DNA of 64,000 nt from positions 186,001 through 250,000 of the forward strand of contig NZ_VTZW01000015.1 in the NCBI RefSeq assembly GCF_009728995.1, given 5' to 3'. Of this stretch, positions 35,694-44,638 are shown piece by piece. This DNA is from Streptomonospora sp. PA3 (GTDB lineage: Bacteria; Actinomycetota; Actinomycetes; Streptosporangiales; Streptosporangiaceae). The notes beneath the pieces are model-generated. The model saw only the letters and a list, made by a program, of their open reading frames with translations. It did not search any database and was not told the origin of the DNA. The position numbers and the translations under genes were made by a program. Within the stretch, counting starts at the first letter, position 1. Every line of letters begins with the position of its first letter.

Positions 35694-38600
35694 CTACTCG
35701 GCCGGGGCCGCGTCGGGCGAGGCGGCGCCGATCCGGTCGGCCTCCTCCTCGGCTCGGCGCGCCGCGTCCGCGTGCCCGCCGGCGGAGTAGGCACGCGCGA
35801 GTCCGCGCAGGGCCTCGGCGAGGAAGGCGGGCCATCCGCGGGTGCGCCACACCCGCACGGACTCCTCCAGCACGGCCGCGGCCTCCCCCGCTCGGCCCGC
35901 CTCCAGCAGCGCCCGGCCCTGCAGCCCCAGGGCGTCGGCCAGGTGGTGGTTCATGCCGTACCGGCGGCTCAGCTCGGCCGCCTCCGAGGCGGTGTCCAGG
36001 GCCCGGGCCTCGCCGGTGGCCAGTTGCAGGCGCGCCAGGTACAGCAGCGAGAACGCCTCGGCGTAGCGGTCGCCCAGCGTGCGCGTCATCGCCAGGGACG
36101 TGTCGAGGTTGGCCCGCCCCCGTTCCACATCGCCCGCCTCGCACTGCGCGGCGCCGAGGAACTGCATCGCGGTCGCCTCGAACCGCGAGTTGCCCAGCAG
36201 TCGCGCCAGCTCCAGTGCCCGGGTCAGATGCGCGACGGCTTGCTCGGGGCGGCCCATGCCGTGCGCGGCCACCGCCATGACCTGGTAGGCGCGTGCCCTG
36301 CCGCCCGTGTACTCCTCGCTCTCGGCCAACTCCAGGGCCGCCTCGGCCGAGCCGAGCCCCTGCCGGGCGGCGCCCTGCGACACCTCCGCCCACGTGCGCA
36401 TCACCAGCGCGTCCGACATCCCGCGCCGGTCCCCCAGCCGCTCGAACAGCTCCCACACGCGCCGGGCCTGCTCCAGCAGCGTGCCCATCGCGTCGTCGCC
36501 GCTCTGGCGCGCCCAGGTGACCAGATCGGCCAGGCCGCGCCGCAGCACCGCCTCGCCGCGGACGTCGCCGGCCGCCTGGCAGGCCGCGATGGCCGCCTCG
36601 TGGGTGCGGCGCCAGTCGTCGAAGCGCCCCCGCACGTCGAAGTACTTCTCCAGGCACCCGGCCAGGTCCCAGGCCGCCTCGTGCCGGCCCAGGGCGCACG
36701 CCTGCTCGACGGCCGCGGCCATCGCCGCCGCCTCGGCGTCGAACCAGGCCATGGGTTCGCTCAGCAGCTCCGCCGCCTCGGCCGAGGGCAGCGGCCAGCG
36801 GGGCGCGGGGCCGTGCATCGTCGCATAGCACGGCCCGGGGATGTACTCGGTGGCCTGCTCGGCCAGCCACAGCCACGCGCCCAGCGCCCGCCCGAGCGCC
36901 GCCTCGCGCTCCTGGGGCGCGTCCTCCTCCTCGCAGCGCTCGCGGGCGTACAGGCGCACCAGGTCGTGCATGCGGTAGCGCAGCTGCCCGGTCCCGTCGG
37001 TGCCCGCCACCGACAGGAGCTGCGCGTCGACCAGCTCCTCGACCGCGGCCTCGGCCTCCTCCAGCCCGGTGTCGACCAGCGCGGCGACCGTCCACGCGGC
37101 CACGTCGCCGGCCTCCAGCACGCCCAGCAGCCGGAAGGCCCGGCGAGCCGGATCGGCCAGGCCCGCATAGCTGAGCGCGAAGGTCGCGCGCACCGCCAGG
37201 TCGCCCGCCGCCAGTTCGTCCAGGCGGCGGCGCTCGTCGCTCAGCAGGCGCACCAGGCGCGACAGCGGCCACCGGGGGCGGCCGTTCAGCCGGGCGCCGG
37301 CGATGCGCACCGCGAGCGGGGTGTTCCCGCACAACCGCACGATCTCGGCCGCGGCATCGGGTTCGGCCGCCGCGCGCTCCCCGCCGACGATGCGCGTGAA
37401 CAGCTCCAGGGCCTGTGCAGGCTCCAGGACGTCCAGATCGACCAGGTGGGCGCCCTCCAGCCCCGTCAGCCGGGCCCGGCTGGTGATCAGCACCGCGCAG
37501 CCGGGGGCGCCGGGGACGAGGGGGCGGACCTGCCGCTCCGAGCCGGCGTCGTCGAGCACCACCAGCATGCGGCGCCCGGCCAGCAGGCTGCGGAACAGCG
37601 CCGACCGCTCCTCCAGGGGACCCGGCAGCGCCGCGCCCTCGACGCCGACGGCGTGCAGGAATCCCGCGAGGACCTGCGCGGGGTCGGCCGGGGTCTCCTG
37701 GGCGCCGCGCAGGTCGGCGTAGAGCCGGCCGTCGGGGAAGTCCGCGGCGGCGGCGTGGGCGACCCGCAGGGCCAGCGCGGTCTTGCCGACCCCGCCCATG
37801 CCCGCGACCGCCGAGACCACGACCGGGCCGGGCTCGCCGCCGGGGTCGGCGGATGCGCCGAGCCGGGCGCGCAGCCGGGCCACCTCCTCGCCGCGACCGG
37901 TGAAGTCGGAGATGTCGGGCGGGAGCTGGGCGGGCACCGGACGCGCGGCCGACCGCACCGCGCCGGCCGCGGGCGCCCGGTCGCCCGCGGGAATCTCTCC
38001 GACGGGGGCCTCCTCGGTGGCAGGGCCCTCGGCGGCGGAGCCGCCGGGGCGCCGCGGTTCGGGCTCCGCCGGGTTCGGCGGTTCCCGGCCGCCGTCGCCC
38101 TCGGCCGCCGGAGGCGCCGCGCTGGGCGCCCGGGAGTGGTCGGCGCCCGGCACCGCGGGCACCCAGCGCGTCCCCGCGGCGGCCTCGCCGCCGGGCGCGT
38201 CCAGGCCGGGGTCGTTGCGCAGGATCGCCTGCTCCAGGGCGGCCAGCTCGCGGCCCGGTTCCAGGCCCAGCTCCGCCACGAGCAGCTCCCGGCCCTCGCG
38301 GAAGACCTCCAGCGCCTCGCTGGAGCGCCCCGTCCGGTGGTAGGCGATCATGAGCTGGGCCCGCAGCCGCTCGCGGAAGGGGTGCTGGGCCACCAGCGCG
38401 CGGAGCTCGGCGACCGCGGCGCTATGGTGTCCCAGCGCCAGTTCCGTGTCGAACCGAACCTCGGCGATGTGCTGGCGCCGCTCGTTGAGGCGGGCCGCCT
38501 CCTCGCGCACCAGCGGCAGCGTCTCCTGCCCGGAGAACGCGGCGCCGCGCCACAGGCCCAGCGCCCCGCGCAGCAGCCGGACCGCCTCCGCGGCGCGGCC

Positions 38601-38936
38601 GCGCTCCAGTTCGCGCTCGCCGCGCGCGGCCAGGTCCTCGAAGCGCAGCGCGTCGAGGTGCTCGGCGTCCACGGACAGCACGTAGCCGAACGCGCCGCGC
38701 TCGATCGGGACCTGCCCGCCCAGCGCCTGGCGCAGGTGGTGGATGTAGACCTGGAGGCTCTTGGCGGCCGAGCGCGGCGGATCCTCCGGCCACAGCGCGT
38801 CGATCAGCCCTTCGTCGGCGACGACGACTCCGGGCCTGCTCAGCAGCGCGGCCAGCAGGGTGGCGGGCTTGGGCGGCAGGTGCACAGCGCCGCCGTCGCA
38901 GGTGACCTGAAGGGGGCCGAGGACACCGAAGTCCAT
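35694..38936 (-). CDS. SARP/AfsR-family transcriptional regulator with NB-ARC and TPR
   Basis: 1080 aa. The N-terminal winged helix (LLAALLSRPGVVVADEGLID, SLQVYIHHLRQAL) is followed by a BTAD domain to about 245 (HRTGRSSEALEVFREGRELL). A Pro/Glu/Ala-rich linker of about 90 residues follows, then NB-ARC with P-loop VAGMGGVGKTALALRVA and VVLDDA, and C-terminal TPR repeats from about 720. This is the AfsR/large SARP architecture used to control secondary metabolism. ATG at 38934-38936 has GAGGAG 5 nt upstream. No biosynthetic cluster directly adjoins it; the lantibiotic cluster is 25 kb away. Confidence 0.9.
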   Translation of the reverse strand: MDFGVLGPLQVTCDGGAVHLPPKPATLLAALLSRPGVVVADEGLIDALWPEDPPRSAAKSLQVYIHHLRQALGGQVPIERGAFGYVLSVDAEHLDALRFEDLAARGERELERGRAAEAVRLLRGALGLWRGAAFSGQETLPLVREEAARLNERRQHIAEVRFDTELALGHHSAAVAELRALVAQHPFRERLRAQLMIAYHRTGRSSEALEVFREGRELLVAELGLEPGRELAALEQAILRNDPGLDAPGGEAAAGTRWVPAVPGADHSRAPSAAPPAAEGDGGREPPNPAEPEPRRPGGSAAEGPATEEAPVGEIPAGDRAPAAGAVRSAARPVPAQLPPDISDFTGRGEEVARLRARLGASADPGGEPGPVVVSAVAGMGGVGKTALALRVAHAAAADFPDGRLYADLRGAQETPADPAQVLAGFLHAVGVEGAALPGPLEERSALFRSLLAGRRMLVVLDDAGSERQVRPLVPGAPGCAVLITSRARLTGLEGAHLVDLDVLEPAQALELFTRIVGGERAAAEPDAAAEIVRLCGNTPLAVRIAGARLNGRPRWPLSRLVRLLSDERRRLDELAAGDLAVRATFALSYAGLADPARRAFRLLGVLEAGDVAAWTVAALVDTGLEEAEAAVEELVDAQLLSVAGTDGTGQLRYRMHDLVRLYARERCEEEDAPQEREAALGRALGAWLWLAEQATEYIPGPCYATMHGPAPRWPLPSAEAAELLSEPMAWFDAEAAAMAAAVEQACALGRHEAAWDLAGCLEKYFDVRGRFDDWRRTHEAAIAACQAAGDVRGEAVLRRGLADLVTWARQSGDDAMGTLLEQARRVWELFERLGDRRGMSDALVMRTWAEVSQGAARQGLGSAEAALELAESEEYTGGRARAYQVMAVAAHGMGRPEQAVAHLTRALELARLLGNSRFEATAMQFLGAAQCEAGDVERGRANLDTSLAMTRTLGDRYAEAFSLLYLARLQLATGEARALDTASEAAELSRRYGMNHHLADALGLQGRALLEAGRAGEAAAVLEESVRVWRTRGWPAFLAEALRGLARAYSAGGHADAARRAEEEADRIGAASPDAAPAE

Positions 38937-39550
38937 GTCAACTCCTCAGGGGCGGCGCGGGCCGCGGCACGGTCCGCACCCCCGTGAACCGGGTGGTCGC
39001 ACGCCCCGTGGGCCCGCGCTGCGCCGATGCGCCGCGCGAGAGATCGCCGACCGGCACCTCAACCGCATCCCAACCGGTCTCCAGGCGGAGCCCGCCATGC
39101 TCGAAGGTGCCGGAGCGGTGACTGGCAGTCGCCGCACGGCGGCCTTCGGACCCGGGGCGGTGTGCAGCCGGCGGGTGCGAAGGCGAGGCAGGCACCGGGC
39201 GGCGGACTCCTCGGGAGGGAGGGCCGCCGCGCCTTCCGAGGACGGCGGCCGGGCTTATGTCCGGCCGGGAGGGCGGAGGTGTCGAGACGGGCGGCCGTCT
39301 CATGATCACCGGGGCGTGACACGATCATGAGGCGGCTCGCCGCTTTTTCGGGGGGTGCGCCGCCGCGGCCGACCGCGGAGGCGAAGCCCGCTCTGTCCGC
39401 CCGGGGGGCGGCGCGGGCGGGCGCCGTCTTTACATCGGCTGCCTCCTCGAAAGCCGGTCGGTGCGGGCGGGAGCCCGGAGGGTTCCTGGCAGGCGTTCTC
39501 CCGCGGCGATGGCAACACTACGCCCAGTTTAAGAAGCCGGGCACCATCGG

Positions 39551-39838
39551 AGGCTGCGGCGGTGAGAGGCTGTGATGCGGGGATCCCGCCCGTCACCCGC
39601 CGCCGCCCCCAACGGAGGCGCGAACGCGCCGCGAGCCCATCGTGCGCGTCGCCCCCGCAGTCCCGACGGAGGCGCTTCGTGCCACGTACGTGTGCTGCGC
39701 CGGCTTGCCGCCGAACGCACGGAGTACCCTTTGCGCCGGAGACCCGCCACGGGTGGTGCGGCTCAATCTGGCAAGTACCGCGTGCGCTCGGCGGCAAGCT
39801 GCGATCACGCTTCGCGGTCCGCGCCCATTGCCGCAACC
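39551..39838. repeat. Long inverted repeat element, divergent copy
   Basis: Ends resemble those of the copies at 39936 and 60447 (left GGCTGCGGCGGTG..., right CCCATTGCCGC). An inner pair of arms, CTTGCCGCCGAACGCACG at 39704 and its near reverse complement by 39800, folds back on itself. The gap 38937-39550 shows no gene. Confidence 0.55.
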
Positions 39839-40502
39839 CGCCGGTGACCGGCCCCAGAAGGTTCCCGGAGAGTGCCTTCTCATCCCGCCCGCAGCAGGCA
39901 CCCCCCGGAACCACCCGGAATCGGACACCACAAAAGCTGCGGCAATGGGGCTGAAAAGCGCGAAGCGCCGCGCGCCAGCTTGCCGCCGAACGCACGCAAC
40001 ACCTTTGCACCGGAGACCCGCCACAGGTGGCGCAGGTCCACCTGAAAGGCAACGCGTGCGCTCGGCGGCCAGGAAACAGGTGACGCGCAGCGTCTCCGTT
40101 GGGGTGGTGGCGGGCTGACGGGCGGGCCACGCTTCGCGGTCCGCGCCCATTGCCGCAACCCCCCGGTGACCGGCCCCAGAAGGTTCCCGGAGAGTGCCTT
40201 CTCATCCCGCCCGCAGCAGGCACCCCCCGGAACCACCCGGAATCGGACACCACAAAAGCTGCGGCAATGGGGCTGAAAAGCGCGAAGCGCCGCGCGCCAG
40301 CTTGCCGCCGAACGCACGCAGCACCTTTGCACCGGAGACCCGCCACAGGTGGCGCAGGTCCACCTGAAAAGCGACGCGTGCGCTCGGCGGCCAGGAAACA
40401 GGTGACGCACAGCGTCTCCGTTGGGGTGGTGGCGGGCTGACGGGCGGGCCACGCTTCGCGGTCCGCGCCCATTGCCGCAACCCGCCGGTGACCGGCCCCA
40501 GG
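39811..40502. repeat. 322-bp tandem duplication of the long inverted repeat element
   Basis: Units 39811-40132 and 40133-40454 differ at only about five positions; a third partial unit runs to 40502. Each full unit contains one long inverted repeat (39936-40160 and 40258-40482), with arm ends GCGGCAATGG/CCATTGCCGC and inner arms CTTGCCGCCGAACGCACG/CGTGCGCTCGGCGG. Near identity suggests recent tandem copying. No gene is supported here. Confidence 0.85.
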
Positions 40503-40563
40503 CGGCTCCCGGATAGGGCCTGAACAGCACGCCCTCATGCTTTTGGCGACCGGAGGCGCACAA

Positions 40564-40596
40564 CGGCCCGGGCGCTCGCTCGGAGCGCCCGGGCCG
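40564..40596 (-). terminator. Terminator of the carbohydrate operon
   Basis: Perfect 13-bp stem (CGGCCCGGGCGCT with 40584-40596), 7-nt loop, 24 bp beyond the cupin gene stop on the minus strand. It ends the operon that starts near 50335. Confidence 0.8.
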
Positions 40597-40619
40597 GTCT
40601 CATCGGCTCGCGGTGGGGT

Positions 40620-41423
40620 TCAGCTCAGAGGACGGGCCCCGTCGAGGTCCCACACCTTGAGCATGCCGCACATCCCGTTGCGGCGCGCCGGTCCCGGCGG
40701 GGAGTCGGCGGTGTAGACGGCGGACTCCCCCAGGTGGGCGCCGTCGCCCTCGGCCAGGCCGGCGATGTGGCGGCGGGTGGTCTCGGCCTGGTGGTGGGGG
40801 CCGCGCTCCCAGTGGTGGTGCCAGCCGGCCGCCTTGTCGCGGACCAGGCGCACCGCCGCCTCGTGCAGTTCGGCCAGCGCGCCGGGTCCGTCGTGCTGCA
40901 CCCGGTCGCGCAGCCGCAGGTAGCCCTCGATGGCCAGGTCGCGGCGCTGCCGGGCGGCCGCCGACATCGCGGCGTGCGCCGAGGCGGCGTCGGGGTAGTC
41001 GGTCCAGGCGGGGATGGCCGTGGCGCGCGCGTAGGCGTCGGGATCGGCCAGGACGTCGGGCGGGTAGGTCAGCACGGCGTCGCCGGCCTCGGGCAGGCCC
41101 GCGTTCTGCATCACCACCAGCAGCTCCAGGTCGCCGCTTTCGTTGACCAGCCGGTGCACGGTGCCCGGTGTGAACCACAGCAGTGTGCCCGGCGCCAGCG
41201 GGGTACGCGTGTAGCCGGCGGTTCCGCTGAGGGTCTCCAGCGCTCCTTCGCCCCGCACGACCACGTAGCCCTCGGTCGATGCGGTGTGCAGGTGCGGCGA
41301 TCCGCCGGCCAGGCCGTCAGGGGTGGGCCAGTCGTAGACGTGCAGGTGGGACACTGCCGTGCCGCCGGGAAAGCCCGGTACGGCGCCGATGTGCCCGGCC
41401 GCGGCCGCTTCGGGCGCGGTCAC
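40620..41423 (-). CDS. Cupin-domain protein
   Basis: 267 aa from GTG at 41421-41423, overlapping the DUF6807 stop (GTGA). Cupin beta-barrel motifs: SPHLHTASTEGYVVVRGEGALE, then PLAPGTLLWFTPGTVHRLVNESGDLELLVVMQNAG, which give the two His and Glu metal-ligand pattern. A helical C-terminal half with WHHHWERGPHHQAETTRRHIAGL follows, richer in His than usual. Probably a metal-binding sugar-modifying or sensing protein; last gene of the operon. Confidence 0.75.
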   Translation of the reverse strand: MTAPEAAAAGHIGAVPGFPGGTAVSHLHVYDWPTPDGLAGGSPHLHTASTEGYVVVRGEGALETLSGTAGYTRTPLAPGTLLWFTPGTVHRLVNESGDLELLVVMQNAGLPEAGDAVLTYPPDVLADPDAYARATAIPAWTDYPDAASAHAAMSAAARQRRDLAIEGYLRLRDRVQHDGPGALAELHEAAVRLVRDKAAGWHHHWERGPHHQAETTRRHIAGLAEGDGAHLGESAVYTADSPPGPARRNGMCGMLKVWDLDGARPLS

Positions 41424-42457
41424 GGCGCGCTCACCCCGCTGGCGGCGGGGGCGGCGCCCGCCTCGGCGGCGGCGTCGAGCCGGGGGCGCCCCAGCTCGGC
41501 CAGGCCGAGGTCGGCCAGTTCCGCGCTGCCCGCCTGCTCGCGGTCGCCGTCGGCGATGACCACGGCGTAGCGGTAGGACAGCGGGGCGCCGGGCGGGGCC
41601 TCGACCTCCTCGCTGAAGAACGGCGCCGGGCACACGGTGGCGAAGATGCCGGTGCGCACGAACCACTTCACCGGGTGGCCGGGGTTGTCGGGCGCGTCGA
41701 CGAAGACCAGGGTGGAGGCGCCGTCGTGCTCGTCGTGGCGTCCGGCGAAGCCCATCCACGGCGCTCGGACGCCCATCATGTCGTCGCCGCCCTCCTGCTC
41801 GGGGGTGTAGACGCGCCCGCCGCTGAAGGAGCGCGGACCGCGCCAGAAAAGCCCGCCGTAGCCGGCGTTGTCGCGCCCTTCGGTGGTGGGGCTGCCGATG
41901 TCGATCGTCTCGCCGGTGAGGTTGGTGAACTCGGTCTCGAACACCAGCGTCCAGGCCGAGCGCGCGGGGTCGGCGGACACGCGGAATCCGCGGCGCTCGG
42001 CGAACCAGGTCTCGCCCTGCTGGGTGACCCACTCCAGCCGCTCGCCCACGGCGATCTCGCCGCCGGCGGTGCTGAGGAGGTCGAAGCCGCGGTGGCTCAT
42101 CGCGCCGTCGTTGGGCAGCTGCTGGTAGCCGCGGTCGCGGACGTAGGTGGGGCCGCCCCAGAAGTTGGCGGGGCCCACGTTGGGCAGCGACCAGGCGATG
42201 CCCTTGTGCCAGACGTGGTCGTGGGGCCGGTACAGGCTGACGGTGTCGCCGCCCAGGGTGCGGATGGGGTGGAAGTAGGGGCGCGGCGACTCCAGCTGGG
42301 CGTCCCAGGGGCGGTAGACGTAGCGCACCAGTTGGGCGCCGTCGTAGGTCACGCGCAGCGAGCGGTCGTGCTCGTGCACCAGCCCCAGGCCCCGGGCCGC
42401 GGGCTCGGCCCCGCCCTGCTGCGCCGGGGTCTGGGCGTCGGACTGCTCGGTGGTCAT
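41420..42457 (-). CDS. DUF6807 (PmoA-like) family protein
   Basis: 345 aa. Characteristic motifs are VYRPWDAQLESPRPYFHPI, SLYRPHDHVWHKGIAWSLP, NFWGGPTY, SHRGFDLL and GLFWRGPRSFSG. Family members occur with Gfo/Idh oxidoreductases in sugar catabolism; biochemical role is not well settled. AGGAGG lies just before the ATG. It is coupled with the cupin gene. Confidence 0.8.
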   Translation of the reverse strand: MTTEQSDAQTPAQQGGAEPAARGLGLVHEHDRSLRVTYDGAQLVRYVYRPWDAQLESPRPYFHPIRTLGGDTVSLYRPHDHVWHKGIAWSLPNVGPANFWGGPTYVRDRGYQQLPNDGAMSHRGFDLLSTAGGEIAVGERLEWVTQQGETWFAERRGFRVSADPARSAWTLVFETEFTNLTGETIDIGSPTTEGRDNAGYGGLFWRGPRSFSGGRVYTPEQEGGDDMMGVRAPWMGFAGRHDEHDGASTLVFVDAPDNPGHPVKWFVRTGIFATVCPAPFFSEEVEAPPGAPLSYRYAVVIADGDREQAGSAELADLGLAELGRPRLDAAAEAGAAPAASGVSAP

Positions 42458-42480
42458 CGCGCCTCCTGTGCTGTGGGCAC

Positions 42481-42511
42481 TGCGGTGGATCTGCGGTGGA
42501 TCTGCGGTGGA
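42481..42511. repeat. 11-bp tandem repeat
   Basis: 2.8 copies of TGCGGTGGATC in the 147-bp gap between the solute-binding protein and DUF6807 genes. No function is evident. Confidence 0.85.
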
Positions 42512-42604
42512 CGTGGGAAACCCGGGCCGCGCCGGGGGCGCGGCCCGGGGAAGGCGGCGCGCACGGGGAGCAGGGGTGGGACTCCCCGCGCCCGCCTCGG
42601 GGGC

Positions 42605-44581
42605 CTACTCCTCGATCCAGAACTGCTCCGGGTTGGCCGGAGCAGGGGTGTTGTAGACGGAGGAGTAGGGGAGGGAGTCGGGGACGTTGTGGAAGTTGTT
42701 CGCCACGATGCCGTAGCCGGGCTGGGTGGTGCTGATCCCCAGCGCGTAGAACTGGTCCTGGGTCTCGGCCAGGAAGTCCGACATCAGCTCGTTGCGCTTC
42801 TGGTCGTCGGTCTCGGCGAGGACCGCGTCGTACATCTTCAGGTGGTCCTTGACGTCCTGGGGCGGCTCCTGGGCGCGGGGGTCCTTGCCGTCGGAGACGT
42901 ACCACTGCGCCCACGGGATGGCGAAGTTGGACTCGCCGGAGTGGATGGGCCCGTACCAGCGCGGGTCGTACATGGCGTCCAGCAGGCCGCTGTCACCGGA
43001 CCACACGTTGATCTCGTGCTCGTTGTTCTCCCGGCTGTCCTGCCAGGAGGTGCGCTCCTCGACGTTCAGCTCCACCTGGACGTCGACCTCCTTCCAGAAG
43101 TCGACGACCATCTCCATGGAGTCGATGATGTCGGGCCGGAAGTCGCCGGGCGCCGAGAGGGTGAAGCTCAGCGGGGTGCCGTTGGGCGCGACCCGCACGC
43201 CGTCGCCGTTGCGCTCGTCGTAGCCGGCGTCGTCCAGGATCTTGTTCGCCTTGTCGACGTCGTACTCGGTGTACTGCTTGGCCAGCTCCTCGTTGAAGAA
43301 CGGGGTGTCCGGGCGCGGCGCCCCCTGCCAGGGCTCTCCCTGGCCCTGGTAGACGACGTCGATGATGTCCTTGCGGTTGATGGCGTGCGACATCGCGATG
43401 CGGAACTGCTTGTCGCGGAAGATCTCCCGGATGTCCTCGTTCTTGTGGGTGAGGTTGAAGGCGATCATGTTGGTGTTCATTTCCGACGGGCGCTGCGTCA
43501 TGAAGTGGTAGCCGCCCGACTCCCGGTTCTCCGCCAGCACCGGCCGGTTCTCCGGGGTGTTGAAGTGGCGGCTGTGGAAGTCGAACTCACCGTTGAGCGC
43601 CCGGGTGAGCATGACCTCCTCGTCCTGCATGATGTCGAACACCACGCGGTCGATGTAGGGCAGCTGGTTGCCCTCGGTGTCGACCTTCCAGTAGTAGGGG
43701 TTGCGCGTGAGCACCATCCGGCCCGAGTCGGCCAGCGGCTTTTCGACCTGCCAGGCGTACATGGTCGGCAGGTCGGGGTTCTGCCAGGTCAGGGCGGAGT
43801 CGGTGACGCCGGCCTTGATCTCGAACAGCTCGGTCCAACTGGAGTAGCCCTGCTCCTTTGCCAACTCGTTGGCGTTGTCGTTGTACTTGATGTGGAACTT
43901 CTTCAGGTAGTGCTTGGGCTTGTTGACGATCTGGTACTGGAGCAGGTCGTGGGCGGCCCACAGCGCGTTGGGCTTGGCGAGGGTGATCTTGAAGGTGTTC
44001 TCGTCGACCTTCTCGGCCTTGGGCGGGTTCTGGTTGGCGACCGGCGTGAGGTCGGGGTTGTTGAAGACGTCGTTGACCGCGAAGACCACGTCGTCGGAGG
44101 TGAAGTCGTCGCCGTCGGACCACTTCAGCCCTTCGCGCAGGTGGTAGGTGATCTCGTCGGCGTCCTCGTTGTACTCGTAGGACTCGGCGAGGTTGGGGAT
44201 CGCCTTGGTCCACTCGGTGTTCCAGCGCAGCAGGTTCTCGTAGCCCACCGTGCGGCCCAGCCACGGCCAGTCGCCGATGCCCAGGATGGCGCTGTTCCAG
44301 GTGCCGCCGTAGGAGCCGATCTCCTCGGTGGGCTCGACCACCATGGGATTCTTGGGCAGGCGCTCCTCCAGCGGCGGCAGGTCGCCGGCCTCCACCTGCT
44401 CGGCGAGCTGGGGCGCCTGGCCGTTGGCCTCGCCCTGGGCTCCGCCGCCGTCCTCGCCCTCGGGGTTGAGGTTGAAGAAGCCGCAGCCGGTCAGCGCGAG
44501 CGCCAGGGCCACGGCGGCGCTCGGCGCGGCGAGCGCGCGCCGCCGCGGCAGCAGCGGTCGGATACGTCGCGGATGGTGCAT
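42605..44581 (-). CDS. ABC transporter solute-binding lipoprotein (family 5, OppA-like)
   Basis: 658 aa. Lipobox LALALTGC with Cys33. SBP_5 features: YDVDKANKILDDAGYDERNGDG, NPYYWKVDTEGNQLPYIDRV, IREIFRDKQFRIAMSHAINRKDI. Length fits the larger carbohydrate- or peptide-binding members. Family 5 proteins can bind oligosaccharides as well as peptides; the operon partners favour sugar. GGAG lies 8 nt before the ATG. An 11-G run lies 23-33 nt upstream. Confidence 0.88.
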   Translation of the reverse strand: MHHPRRIRPLLPRRRALAAPSAAVALALALTGCGFFNLNPEGEDGGGAQGEANGQAPQLAEQVEAGDLPPLEERLPKNPMVVEPTEEIGSYGGTWNSAILGIGDWPWLGRTVGYENLLRWNTEWTKAIPNLAESYEYNEDADEITYHLREGLKWSDGDDFTSDDVVFAVNDVFNNPDLTPVANQNPPKAEKVDENTFKITLAKPNALWAAHDLLQYQIVNKPKHYLKKFHIKYNDNANELAKEQGYSSWTELFEIKAGVTDSALTWQNPDLPTMYAWQVEKPLADSGRMVLTRNPYYWKVDTEGNQLPYIDRVVFDIMQDEEVMLTRALNGEFDFHSRHFNTPENRPVLAENRESGGYHFMTQRPSEMNTNMIAFNLTHKNEDIREIFRDKQFRIAMSHAINRKDIIDVVYQGQGEPWQGAPRPDTPFFNEELAKQYTEYDVDKANKILDDAGYDERNGDGVRVAPNGTPLSFTLSAPGDFRPDIIDSMEMVVDFWKEVDVQVELNVEERTSWQDSRENNEHEINVWSGDSGLLDAMYDPRWYGPIHSGESNFAIPWAQWYVSDGKDPRAQEPPQDVKDHLKMYDAVLAETDDQKRNELMSDFLAETQDQFYALGISTTQPGYGIVANNFHNVPDSLPYSSVYNTPAPANPEQFWIEE

Positions 44582-44603
44582 GTGGGGTACTCCGTTTCTG
44601 TGC

Positions 44604-44614
44604 GGGGGGGGGGG
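44604..44614. repeat. Run of 11 G in the leader of the solute-binding protein gene
   Basis: Eleven consecutive G on the + strand, in the 57-bp gap 44582-44638. The run is 23-33 nt upstream of the ATG. Length may be variable or a sequencing artefact. Confidence 0.75.
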
Positions 44615-44638
44615 TAGGTGACACGAGGCGGGGCTCGG

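Noticed and set aside
39306..40563. Minus-strand open frames of up to 410 codons across the tandem long inverted repeats
   Set aside because: The translation merely repeats with the 322-bp DNA period (not a multiple of three, so frames alternate) and crosses hairpin ends.
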